From Microcaldota archaeon (GTDB lineage: Archaea > Micrarchaeota > Micrarchaeia > Micrarchaeales > Micrarchaeaceae): a stretch of DNA of 6,918 nucleotides. Where the stretch lies: the NCBI GenBank assembly GCA_021792115.1, contig JAJYVI010000049.1, forward strand, positions 1 through 6,918. Reading direction: 5' to 3'. A program made the position numbers and the translations under genes. Below, piece by piece: positions 1-6,427 of the stretch. The notes under the pieces are model-generated. The model worked only from the letters and a program-made list of their open reading frames with translations. It was not told the origin of the DNA and did not search any database. Numbering within the stretch: the first letter of the stretch is position 1; every line of letters begins with the position of its first letter.

Positions 1-1802
1 TCTATGAAGAATCTGATGAGAAGGACTTTATGGTGGAGGATTCTTTGTTCCTCCTAGTTTCTATTGAAAAGAATGATACTGCTGCAGTAGCTGAAAAAGC
101 AGTTTCAGATGCGATTTCATTCATGTCGAACCTAAAGCGCGTGCGCATTACATTATATCCATTTGCGCACCTTAGCAATTCTCTTGAAAGCCCTCAGAAG
201 GCGCTGCAGATATTCAAGCATATGAGGGACTTCGCAGTACAGTCAGGGCTTGAAGTGTACTCTGCACCATTCGGCTGGAACAAGCAACTAAGCATTGACA
301 TAAAAGGCCATCCGCTTGCAGAGCAGTCAAGAAGTTATTCCCCTGAAACCAGCCAAGGCAAGGCAGAATCCACAGAAGTTGAATCCCAAGCACTGAAGGA
401 GGAGGAGAAGGTAAAATCATTCTGGTATATATTAGACGAGAAAGGCGTGCTCACAGAGACCAGCAATTTTGATTTTTCAGGCCATGAAAACCTTAAGAAA
501 TTTGCTGATTACGAGATAAAAAAGCAAAGAGTCTATGCAAAACCTCCAGTCCATATACAGCTTATGAAGAAACTGGGGATCAGTGATTATGAGCCAGGGT
601 CAGATTCAGGTAACCTTAGGTTTTATCCTAATGGCAGGCTGATAAAGAGCCTACTCGAGGCATTCGTAACAAAAACAGCTGTAGAATACGGCGCAGTAGA
701 ACTTGAGACCCCGTTAATGTATGACTATGGACACAAAGCACTTAACGAGTACTTGAACAGATTCCCATCAAGGCATTATATTGTCAAGTCAGATGACAAG
801 GATTTCTTTCTAAGATTTTCAGCAGACTTCGGCCAGTTCCTCCTGATAGGCGATACTGTGATTTCATACAAGCAGATGCCGTTCAAGTTTTACGAGCTTA
901 CTAGGTACAGCTTCAGGAGAGAAAAGAGCGGCGAGCTGGTCGGCATGAAAAGGCTTAGGGCATTCACGATGCCTGATATGCACACAATATGCACAGACCT
1001 TACCCAGGCAGAAGAGGAGTTCAGGAAGCAGTTCTGGCTTTCCAAGGACGTCCTGTCAAAGATAGGCATAGACGAGTCGAAATACGAGACTGCGATAAGG
1101 TTCACCCAGGATTTCTGGAAAGACCACCAGGACTTCATAAAAGGCATTGTTAAGGAGTTGAAGAGGCCAGTGCTAATAGAAATGTGGAACTACAGGTATG
1201 CGTACTTTGACCCCAAGTTCGAGTTTAACATAATTGACTCCCTGGACAAGGCTACTGCGCTTTCAACAGTGCAGATAGACCATGAAAATGGCAAGAGATA
1301 TAACATGACATATATTGATGCCCAGGGCAAGAAGCAGTACCCACTTGTGCTTCACTGCTCCCCAAGCGGCGCAATAGAGCGCGTGATTTATGCCCTGCTT
1401 GAAATCTCTGCGCTCCAGGACTCAAAGCCTCATCTACCGCTTTGGCTCTCGCCTACGCAGGTAAGGCTTCTGCCGCTTTCTGAAAAGTTCATAGGCAAGT
1501 GCGAGGAGATTGCAGAGAAAATCCAGGCAAGGAACATTCGTGTTGATATTGATGACACTGAATCAACGCTAGGCAAGAGGATAATGAACGCCGAGGAGGA
1601 ATGGATTCCATATATATGTGTGGTTGGCCAGAAGGAAATCGATGAGAACAAGCTCTCTGTCAGAGAGAGGGAGACAGGTGCAAATGAAAGCATGACTATA
1701 GAGTCTCTTATTGATAAGATAAATGCAGTGGTCAAGGACATGCCAAGAGCAAGGTCAAGCCTTCCAATGATGGTATCAAAAAGACCTATATTCAACAAAT
1801 AA
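1..1802 (+). CDS. thrS: Threonyl-tRNA synthetase, archaeal type (5' partial)
   Basis: Class II aminoacyl-tRNA synthetase that charges tRNA-Thr in the cytoplasm. The frame is open to the left edge (YEESDEKDF precedes the ATG at 30). Archaeal ThrRS normally has about 25-30 more residues before this point, so the true start lies outside the window and the ATG at 30 is internal. Numbering from that Met: the archaeal D-aminoacyl-tRNA-deacylase-like editing domain, which removes mischarged serine, spans about 1-110, with YPFAHLS at 43-49, K85 and GHPLAEQSR from 93. The class II core carries motif 1 (ELETP, 224-228), motif 2 (R296-R-E298, then FTMPDMH ending at H318) and motif 3 (HCSPSGAIER, 442-451). 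The anticodon-binding domain runs from about 469 to 590. Expected zinc ligands H318 and H442 are present, but the position matching E. coli Cys334 is Asp266. A diverged linker (about 100-200) joins the editing domain to the core. Family identity is very secure. Confidence 0.97.
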   Translation, partial: YEESDEKDFMVEDSLFLLVSIEKNDTAAVAEKAVSDAISFMSNLKRVRITLYPFAHLSNSLESPQKALQIFKHMRDFAVQSGLEVYSAPFGWNKQLSIDIKGHPLAEQSRSYSPETSQGKAESTEVESQALKEEEKVKSFWYILDEKGVLTETSNFDFSGHENLKKFADYEIKKQRVYAKPPVHIQLMKKLGISDYEPGSDSGNLRFYPNGRLIKSLLEAFVTKTAVEYGAVELETPLMYDYGHKALNEYLNRFPSRHYIVKSDDKDFFLRFSADFGQFLLIGDTVISYKQMPFKFYELTRYSFRREKSGELVGMKRLRAFTMPDMHTICTDLTQAEEEFRKQFWLSKDVLSKIGIDESKYETAIRFTQDFWKDHQDFIKGIVKELKRPVLIEMWNYRYAYFDPKFEFNIIDSLDKATALSTVQIDHENGKRYNMTYIDAQGKKQYPLVLHCSPSGAIERVIYALLEISALQDSKPHLPLWLSPTQVRLLPLSEKFIGKCEEIAEKIQARNIRVDIDDTESTLGKRIMNAEEEWIPYICVVGQKEIDENKLSVRERETGANESMTIESLIDKINAVVKDMPRARSSLPMMVSKRPIFNK

Positions 1803-1807
1803 CTGAG

Positions 1808-1868
1808 TGCATTTGCGCGCCTGCCAGATGCATCTGCTCTGAATGCAGGTCAATGCAGACAGCATGCA
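1808..1868. repeat. Cluster of five TGCA motifs with a 12-bp palindrome
   Basis: The gap after the ThrRS stop holds five copies of the self-complementary tetramer TGCA, starting at 1808, 1829, 1844, 1854 and 1865. The second lies inside a perfect palindrome, CAGATGCATCTG (1825-1836). The third and fourth lie in a direct repeat of AATGCAG (1842-1848 and 1852-1858) spaced exactly 10 bases. This stretch is visibly more G+C-rich than the A/T-rich promoter-like sequence after it. It may be an operator or a structured 3' end of the ThrRS mRNA, or chance. No function is established. Confidence 0.3.
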
Positions 1869-1875
1869 ACAGCAT

Positions 1876-1900
1876 AAAAATAAATAAAGAATATATAAAA
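1876..1900 (+). promoter_or_regulatory. Putative TATA region for the M50 protease gene
   Basis: A run of A and T (ATAAAAATAAATAAAG, then ATATATAAAA) sits about 12-36 bases before the ATG at 1912. Archaeal TATA boxes centre near -27 from the transcription start. The upstream half (centre about 1882) would therefore give a nearly leaderless message, whereas the ATATATAA at 1891-1898 is rather close to the start. No convincing Shine-Dalgarno site is present; AGGT at 1902-1905 is a weak candidate. The exact box is inferred. Confidence 0.4.
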
Positions 1901-1911
1901 CAGGTATATCA

Positions 1912-3420
1912 ATGCATACAAAAAACAAGATAACAATACTCCTGCTAGCAGTGCTTTTTTTTGCACTCCTTTATTTCGACTATATATTTCCGTTTTTCGA
2001 GCTGCTTACAAAAGTGCTTTTCGCAGTACTACTCCTAGTTAGCTTTGGCATTGTAATCCAGAAGCTGGGCTCTTTCGACGGCACGTTTTTCGGCATATAT
2101 ATGGTCGGGACAAAAAAAGGCATAGCTACAATGCAGCGTCTCTCGCGCAAGTACAAGGGTTTCCTAGATGCAATGGCTCTCTGGGGCATGTTCCTTGGCT
2201 TCGGAGTTATGTCATACAGGTTTCTTAAGGGGAATTCAGGCCGTATCAGGCTCTGGAAAATACTAGTGCCAGGCATTATGTCAATGGTGTTCATAACCCT
2301 TGCGCTCCCTGCTCTTTCAGTTATGACTCTTCAAATCATAAAAATCCCACAAATCTCTAGTCTTCTTTCAGGAGCTAATCCACTTTCAGTCTCTCTTCCA
2401 GGAATCATAAAGCAGTATGTGCTTAGCTACAACTTCTATGTGTTTCTTGCAGTTGCAGTTGTTTTTGGTTTTTCAGGCATAATGGTCGCACTTCTTGCAT
2501 TTTCCACTTATACAACTCTTTTGCAAATAGGGCTCTCTATATATAAATACATTCAGGTCATTAATGTTCCTAATTCCCATTACTCCCCACCTCTTAATGT
2601 AGTACCAGGTGTCGTACCAATAATACCAGGCATAGACATTCCTCTTGTAGCAGGGATACTTGCTTTGATTGGGATAATAGCAGTGCACGAGTTGTCCCAT
2701 GGCATACTTGCAAACGCATTCAAGATAAAGGTAAAATCGCTTGGCGTTGTTCTGCTCGGGCTCATACCAATCGGTGCATATGTAGAGCCTGATGAAAAAA
2801 TGATGAAAAAGCTTAGCAATGCACGGCAGACAAAAATTCTCTCCGCAGGCCCGTCTGCAAATTTCCTTTCAATGATTGTTTTTTCAGTGCCTGCCATACT
2901 CATAGCAATATTCGTCATTCCTGCTATTATGTCAACAGGAGTGTTTGTAACTGCTGTGCAGCCAAATTATCCTGCAAGCGGAGTTCTTTCTCCAGGCATG
3001 CATGTCTTGTCATGGAACGGACATAATATAACAAATGTCTCTGCAGTGCAAGCAGCTGCTGCTCAGGACAAACCAGGTAGTATTGTAAATATTACAACAA
3101 ACACAGGGTCCTACAGCTTTACAGCAGTGGCAGATCCTTCAAACCATTCAAAAGGTCTTGTAGGTGTGGAGCTTTCGCAGAACCAATCACTTGAGAACAC
3201 GCCGTATGCAAAATCAATGTATTTCGCATACACTTTATTTGCACTTCTATTTGCATTAAATTTCTTCATAGCAGTGGTAAACCTCCTTCCTGTTCCAGGC
3301 CTTGACGGCTGGAGGATATACAAAACTAATATAAAAAACAAGAAATTTATTAATTTACTGACAATATTAATCATATTTGCAATTGTTGTAAATGTACTGC
3401 CGTGGTTTTTTATTGCATAA
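1912..3420 (+). CDS. Site-2 protease-type membrane metalloprotease (M50, with PDZ)
   Basis: Predicted zinc metalloprotease that cleaves other membrane proteins within the bilayer. The 502-residue protein has about four hydrophobic segments in its first 200 residues. The catalytic helix carries HELSH at 259-263 (zinc ligands H259 and H263, general base E260), followed by IPIGAYVEPDE, as in archaeal S2P relatives. AGPSANF follows, another signature of the family. A soluble PDZ-like domain spans roughly 335-425 (VTAVQPNYPASGVLSPGM, then NITNVS). The second half of the active site is NLLPVPGLDG, with D465 as the third zinc ligand. The last segment ends at the C-terminus. All catalytic residues are present, so it should be active. 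The PDZ domain between the two active-site halves recalls RseP and other PDZ-type S2Ps rather than the CBS-domain type. Substrates are not evident from the neighbours. It starts 109 bases after the ThrRS stop, probably with its own promoter. Confidence 0.93.
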   Translation: MHTKNKITILLLAVLFFALLYFDYIFPFFELLTKVLFAVLLLVSFGIVIQKLGSFDGTFFGIYMVGTKKGIATMQRLSRKYKGFLDAMALWGMFLGFGVMSYRFLKGNSGRIRLWKILVPGIMSMVFITLALPALSVMTLQIIKIPQISSLLSGANPLSVSLPGIIKQYVLSYNFYVFLAVAVVFGFSGIMVALLAFSTYTTLLQIGLSIYKYIQVINVPNSHYSPPLNVVPGVVPIIPGIDIPLVAGILALIGIIAVHELSHGILANAFKIKVKSLGVVLLGLIPIGAYVEPDEKMMKKLSNARQTKILSAGPSANFLSMIVFSVPAILIAIFVIPAIMSTGVFVTAVQPNYPASGVLSPGMHVLSWNGHNITNVSAVQAAAAQDKPGSIVNITTNTGSYSFTAVADPSNHSKGLVGVELSQNQSLENTPYAKSMYFAYTLFALLFALNFFIAVVNLLPVPGLDGWRIYKTNIKNKKFINLLTILIIFAIVVNVLPWFFIA

Positions 3421-3555
3421 CTATAAATTAAATTCTGTTAAATTTATTATAAAAATTTCCATTAATAAAAATCATTGATGAAAACCTTATAGTGGCAAAT
3501 TCAAGCAAAGTTCAAAACAAAAAACAGGACTTAATATTCGCTCTGATGTATAAAT

Positions 3556-5100
3556 ATGAATCAAAAAAAAGACCTCATATTGAGGATGCTTATAGTTTTC
3601 GCATTTTTGCTGATTTCTGCTACAAGTATAGCATTCAGCGCATATCTTATGTTTATGGCTCATGGGAATGCAGAGCTTATGGTACTTGCAGGTCTATTCC
3701 TTGCAATATCATTGATTTCAATAGTATTTAATTTCACAATAGGGATGTTTTATTACAACTCATTTTTTTATAGCAAGTACCAAAAAAAGATTCTTGCAGC
3801 TGCTTCCTCTGCGCAAGCCATGAAGAGCATGCCGAGTGTAAGCATTGTCCTGCTTGCATACAATGAGGATCCTAGTATAATAAAAAAGAATTATACAGAA
3901 CTATTGAAAATGAACTATCCTAAAAACAAATTGCACTTTTTCCTTTCAGACGACTCGACAAATCAAGGCATATCAAAGCAGCTGAGAGAATTTTGCAGCA
4001 AGAACAATATCAAGTACATACACAGGAAAAACAATACTAATTTTAAGGCAGGCGCGCTCAACAATTTCCTCAAATACTCAAAAGACGATCTTATAGCGAT
4101 ATTTGACTATGATGAGTATCTAAAGAACAAGAATTTCCTCAAAGACCTTGTGCCTTATTTCGGAGACAAGTCAGTCTCATTTGTGCAGACCCAGAAAAGA
4201 TACTCCAAAGGCAGCCTGTTTTCTGATTCAGTCGACCTGTTTGATGCATTTTTTTTCCATTTCATACAGCCTGCAAGGGCAATCAACAACACAGCTATAT
4301 TCGCAGGCTCATGCGGGATAATAAGAAGATCTGTCCTTGATGAGATAGGAGGCTTTCCTAACAATGTGATAGAGGACACATTTTTTAGCTTTGAGTCAGA
4401 TGTGCATAATTACAGAGGTATATTTACAGAGAAAATCTACGCAGTAGGCAAGCCGATAACAAAGTTTTCAGCTCTTGTCAAGCAGCAGATAAGATACAAT
4501 TATGGCGACAACCAGTTCCTGAGCTATGTGGTGCGCAGCAAAAAGACAAAGAATCTACCCTTTACATCAAAGATTGACTATATTAGCCATGGGTTTGGCC
4601 TTAACTATCTCTCAGTAATGCTTCTGCTTTTTACAGTGCTTTCAATATTTGTTGTATTTTATATTCCTTTTGTAAAGATTCCTCCGCAGGACCTGTTTAA
4701 TCTTAAATTGCTCGACTACAAACTTGAGCTGCTCGGGCTTTTCGGGTTCACCATATCATTATTCTTCCCTGTGGTCCTTACAAAAATATATTTTAAGTCA
4801 TTAAAAAAAGGGCTTATGATATTCTTACTAAACTTTGCTCTAATAATTATAAGGACAAAGGCGGCAATATATGCTATTTTCAACAAGAACATAGACTTAT
4901 GGAGCAGGAATACTATAATGCCTAACAAGACTTTCATCCAGTCAGTAAAGCTCACAAAGCTTGAGCTTTCATTTTCTTCAGTGCTATTCATCCTAGGCGC
5001 ATTCGCAATATATAAATCAATAATATATGGAGGGATATTTCTTATATGGTATGGCTTCATGTATGTGTCCACAACCATACTATTCTACAAGTACGGCTGA
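3556..5100 (+). CDS. Membrane-bound family 2 glycosyltransferase (cellulose/hyaluronan synthase-like)
   Basis: Predicted to transfer sugar from a nucleotide-sugar donor on the cytoplasmic side and possibly export the growing chain through its own membrane segments. The protein is 514 residues. Two N-terminal membrane helices (about 8-34 and 40-65) precede a GT-A domain starting at SIVLLAYNED. Catalytic signatures follow the processive GT2 order: D132-D133 (SDDST), DxD at D184-Y-D186, GSCGIIRRSVLDEIGGF in the acceptor region, IED at 272-274 in place of TED, and QQIRY at 310-314 in place of QxxRW. Four or five more helices follow (about 348-375, 394-415, 420-440, 475-515). An in-frame stop at 3544 fixes the 5' limit, so ATG 3556 is the only reasonable start. 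DUF424 begins 4 bases downstream and is probably co-transcribed. Product sugar unknown; a surface polysaccharide or glycolipid is the natural guess. Confidence 0.9.
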   Translation: MNQKKDLILRMLIVFAFLLISATSIAFSAYLMFMAHGNAELMVLAGLFLAISLISIVFNFTIGMFYYNSFFYSKYQKKILAAASSAQAMKSMPSVSIVLLAYNEDPSIIKKNYTELLKMNYPKNKLHFFLSDDSTNQGISKQLREFCSKNNIKYIHRKNNTNFKAGALNNFLKYSKDDLIAIFDYDEYLKNKNFLKDLVPYFGDKSVSFVQTQKRYSKGSLFSDSVDLFDAFFFHFIQPARAINNTAIFAGSCGIIRRSVLDEIGGFPNNVIEDTFFSFESDVHNYRGIFTEKIYAVGKPITKFSALVKQQIRYNYGDNQFLSYVVRSKKTKNLPFTSKIDYISHGFGLNYLSVMLLLFTVLSIFVVFYIPFVKIPPQDLFNLKLLDYKLELLGLFGFTISLFFPVVLTKIYFKSLKKGLMIFLLNFALIIIRTKAAIYAIFNKNIDLWSRNTIMPNKTFIQSVKLTKLELSFSSVLFILGAFAIYKSIIYGGIFLIWYGFMYVSTTILFYKYG

Positions 5101-5104
5101 TTCA

Positions 5105-5416
5105 ATGATGTTCATAAAGGTGCACGATACTGAAAATGGGAAGATACTTGCGCTGTGTGATCAAGTCCTTATAAATGAAATCATTACAGAGGATGACATT
5201 GAATTAAATATAAAAGAGTACCACGATTTCTACAAAGGCAAACTGATAGATACAAAATATGACTTGTCTGAATCCATTCGCTTAGACGAAATTATTTCAG
5301 CAAATATAATTGGCCATGAGTCAGTTTCCTATGCAATCAGCAATAGTATAATAGAACAGGAAAACATAAAGCTTATAAATAGCATTCCCTATGCGCAGGC
5401 TTACAAAATGTACTAA
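5105..5416 (+). CDS. DUF424 family protein
   Basis: Small soluble protein of 103 residues (or 102 if the second ATG, at 5108, is used). I recognise the archaeal DUF424 pattern: an N-terminal strand FIKVHDTENGKILALCDQ, a central DFYKGKLID segment, then ANIIGHESVSYAIS and a C-terminal NSIPYAQAYKM corresponding to the family's usual ending around (V/I)PHAQ. The frame is open further upstream (ATG at 5027), but those residues lie inside the GT2 gene and do not match the family, so the start is placed at 5105, 4 bases after the GT2 stop. No strong ribosome binding site is visible, and translation may be coupled to the gene before it. I know of no established biochemical function for the family. 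There is no membrane segment or signal peptide. The pairing with a glycosyltransferase may be incidental. Confidence 0.88.
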   Translation: MMFIKVHDTENGKILALCDQVLINEIITEDDIELNIKEYHDFYKGKLIDTKYDLSESIRLDEIISANIIGHESVSYAISNSIIEQENIKLINSIPYAQAYKMY

Positions 5417-5449
5417 GCTAGCTAAGTAGCTGCAGTCACGCACTTGCGC

Positions 5450-5469
5450 TATAATATTATATTATTTTT
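5450..5469 (+). terminator. Putative terminator between convergent genes
   Basis: A perfect 12-bp palindrome (TATAATATTATA, 5450-5461) is followed on the plus strand by a T-rich run (TTATTTTT) that overlaps the last codons of the opposing NAC gene. Archaeal transcription often ends at T-rich tracts, so this could stop the GT2-DUF424 message before it reads into NAC. The leftward direction has no equally good T-run. The assignment rests on position and base composition only. Confidence 0.3.
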
Positions 5470-5806
5470 GAGTAAGATTTATTATAGTAAGCGCAACGTC
5501 TCCATTGTTCTTCTTCAGCTCTTCTACAATTTTATCTCTATCAGAGATGCCTGTTTTTTCTGCTATAAGGTTAATGTCATCATTACTGATTTCAATTTCT
5601 ACTGATTTTCCAGTCTCTGAAACATTTCCAGATATCTGGAAGCTCGTATTTCCCTGCATCTCTATTTTCATGACTTCTGGATTCAATATCACAATGTTTT
5701 TGTCTGTACACTCTATGATTACTTTTATAGCATCAATATCTTCACTTTTCATACCCATTCTATTCATCATGCTCTTTATTGCCTTTGGATCTAAATTCGG
5801 GATCAT
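5462..5806 (-). CDS. nac: Archaeal nascent polypeptide-associated complex protein
   Basis: Ribosome-associated chaperone that contacts nascent chains at the exit tunnel; in archaea it acts as a homodimer of one alpha-type subunit. The 114-residue length is normal for the family. The N-terminus MIPNLDPKAIKSMMNRMGMKSE matches the archaeal pattern of a methionine-rich basic helix. The NAC dimerisation domain spans about 22-70 (IDAIKVIIECTDKNIVILNP, then VMKIEMQGNTSFQISG). A UBA domain covers about 74-112 (DDINLIAEKTGISDRDKIVEELKKNNGDVALTIINL). The start matches the family, and AGTGAT lies just upstream on the coding strand as a possible weak ribosome binding site. It converges with DUF424 across a 45-base gap and lies 77 bases downstream of the deoxyribosyltransferase-like gene. 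Confidence 0.95.
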   Translation of the reverse strand: MIPNLDPKAIKSMMNRMGMKSEDIDAIKVIIECTDKNIVILNPEVMKIEMQGNTSFQISGNVSETGKSVEIEISNDDINLIAEKTGISDRDKIVEELKKNNGDVALTIINLTQK

Positions 5807-5820
5807 TCAATCACTCGTTG

Positions 5821-5832
5821 TTTATATATAGC
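5821..5832 (-). promoter_or_regulatory. Putative TATA box for NAC
   Basis: On the coding strand the sequence GCTATATATAAA lies 15-26 bases before the NAC ATG (5806), in an otherwise ordinary 77-base gap. The match to an archaeal TATA element is good. Its spacing is a little short for a leaderless transcript starting exactly at the ATG, so the transcription start or the element may be misplaced by a few bases. Confidence 0.4.
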
Positions 5833-5883
5833 TGGTAAACTTATTTATTATTTTATCTGTTAGTTGCTTATGCTAATACTTTG

Positions 5884-6345
5884 TTATTTTATTAATTCTC
5901 TTTTAATCAGTTCAATTGCCTCCTCTATTGAATTTTTTTGCATTATTCTGTATCTCTTGCATATTATATCTATATTTCCCTTTCTCCAAAATCCATTAGG
6001 GCAAACAACTATTAATTTGCCAGTCTTGGCAAACAATCCAAGTTCTATCATGCTAACAGGGGATAACGTGCCAGGTTCAAAATACATTAATATAATGTCT
6101 GCTGATTCCTGTGATGATAATTCCCAGTCTACTTGAGATCTAAAATCCGGATTGTCTATCGATTGTTTCCAATTATATTTATCCCAACTATCTCTTCTTG
6201 GGTTAAGTATTGTCAAATTAGTATCTTTAAGTTTAACAACAACCTCTTTTTGCCAATCTGTCGCTTTGCCTTGCTCAATACTTCCACCCAAAAATAATTT
6301 TTTTCCGCCTTTGGGAATTTTTTCAGGGGGTTTTATCTCAAGCAT
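5884..6345 (-). CDS. Nucleoside 2-deoxyribosyltransferase-like protein
   Basis: Predicted soluble enzyme of 153 residues in the nucleoside 2-deoxyribosyltransferase fold. Members of the fold cleave or exchange the N-glycosidic bond of (deoxy)nucleosides or nucleotides through a covalent sugar-glutamate intermediate. Signatures match the 'like' subgroup (PF15891 type): LFLGGSIE at 17-24 with ATDWQ at 28-32, NPRRDSWD at 48-55, FRSQVDWEL at 68-76, AD at 82-83, SPVSMIELG at 95-103 with E101 as the probable nucleophile, and FWRKGNIDIICKRY at 119-132. The length is typical, and in-frame stops upstream support ATG 6345. Its G+C is lower than ThrRS: 18 of 60 bases in 6181-6240 against 30 of 60 in 1021-1080. 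It has no nucleotide-metabolism neighbour here. A (TTA)12 tract lies 40-75 bases upstream of the start. Salvage, nucleotide clean-up or a defence-related role are all possible; the sequence alone does not decide. Confidence 0.87.
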   Translation of the reverse strand: MLEIKPPEKIPKGGKKLFLGGSIEQGKATDWQKEVVVKLKDTNLTILNPRRDSWDKYNWKQSIDNPDFRSQVDWELSSQESADIILMYFEPGTLSPVSMIELGLFAKTGKLIVVCPNGFWRKGNIDIICKRYRIMQKNSIEEAIELIKRELIK

Positions 6346-6384
6346 ACTTTTACCATGATGTAATTCCTATTTCCTTATCTGTAC

Positions 6385-6421
<37 letters not shown>

Positions 6422-6427
6422 GCAATC

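Noticed and set aside
1430..1798. A long minus-strand reading frame opposite the ThrRS anticodon-binding domain
   Set aside because: It is antisense to a strongly conserved domain and shows no recognisable motif. Similar open frames opposite the other genes were rejected for the same reason.
3423..3447. A/T-only inverted repeat (ATAAATT and AATTTAT) after the protease gene as a terminator
   Set aside because: In such A/T-rich sequence this pairing is expected by chance, and no T-run follows on the plus strand.
3475..3546. C/D-box small RNA: TTGATGA (3475-3481) and CTGA (3543-3546) about 61 bases apart
   Set aside because: No internal D' or C' boxes at the expected spacing, an imperfect C box, and only about two base pairs of flanking stem. 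A chance match is likely.
3492..3731. A GTG-initiated plus-strand reading frame of 79 codons overlapping the start of the GT2 gene
   Set aside because: Most of it is the GT2 coding sequence read in another frame. It shows no recognisable domain, and the GT2 start is well fixed by an in-frame stop at 3544.
5027..5104. An N-terminal extension of DUF424 starting inside the GT2 gene
   Set aside because: The extra 26 residues fall inside the GT2 coding sequence and do not resemble the family, whose members begin at the M(F/Y)(V/I)K(V/I)H strand.
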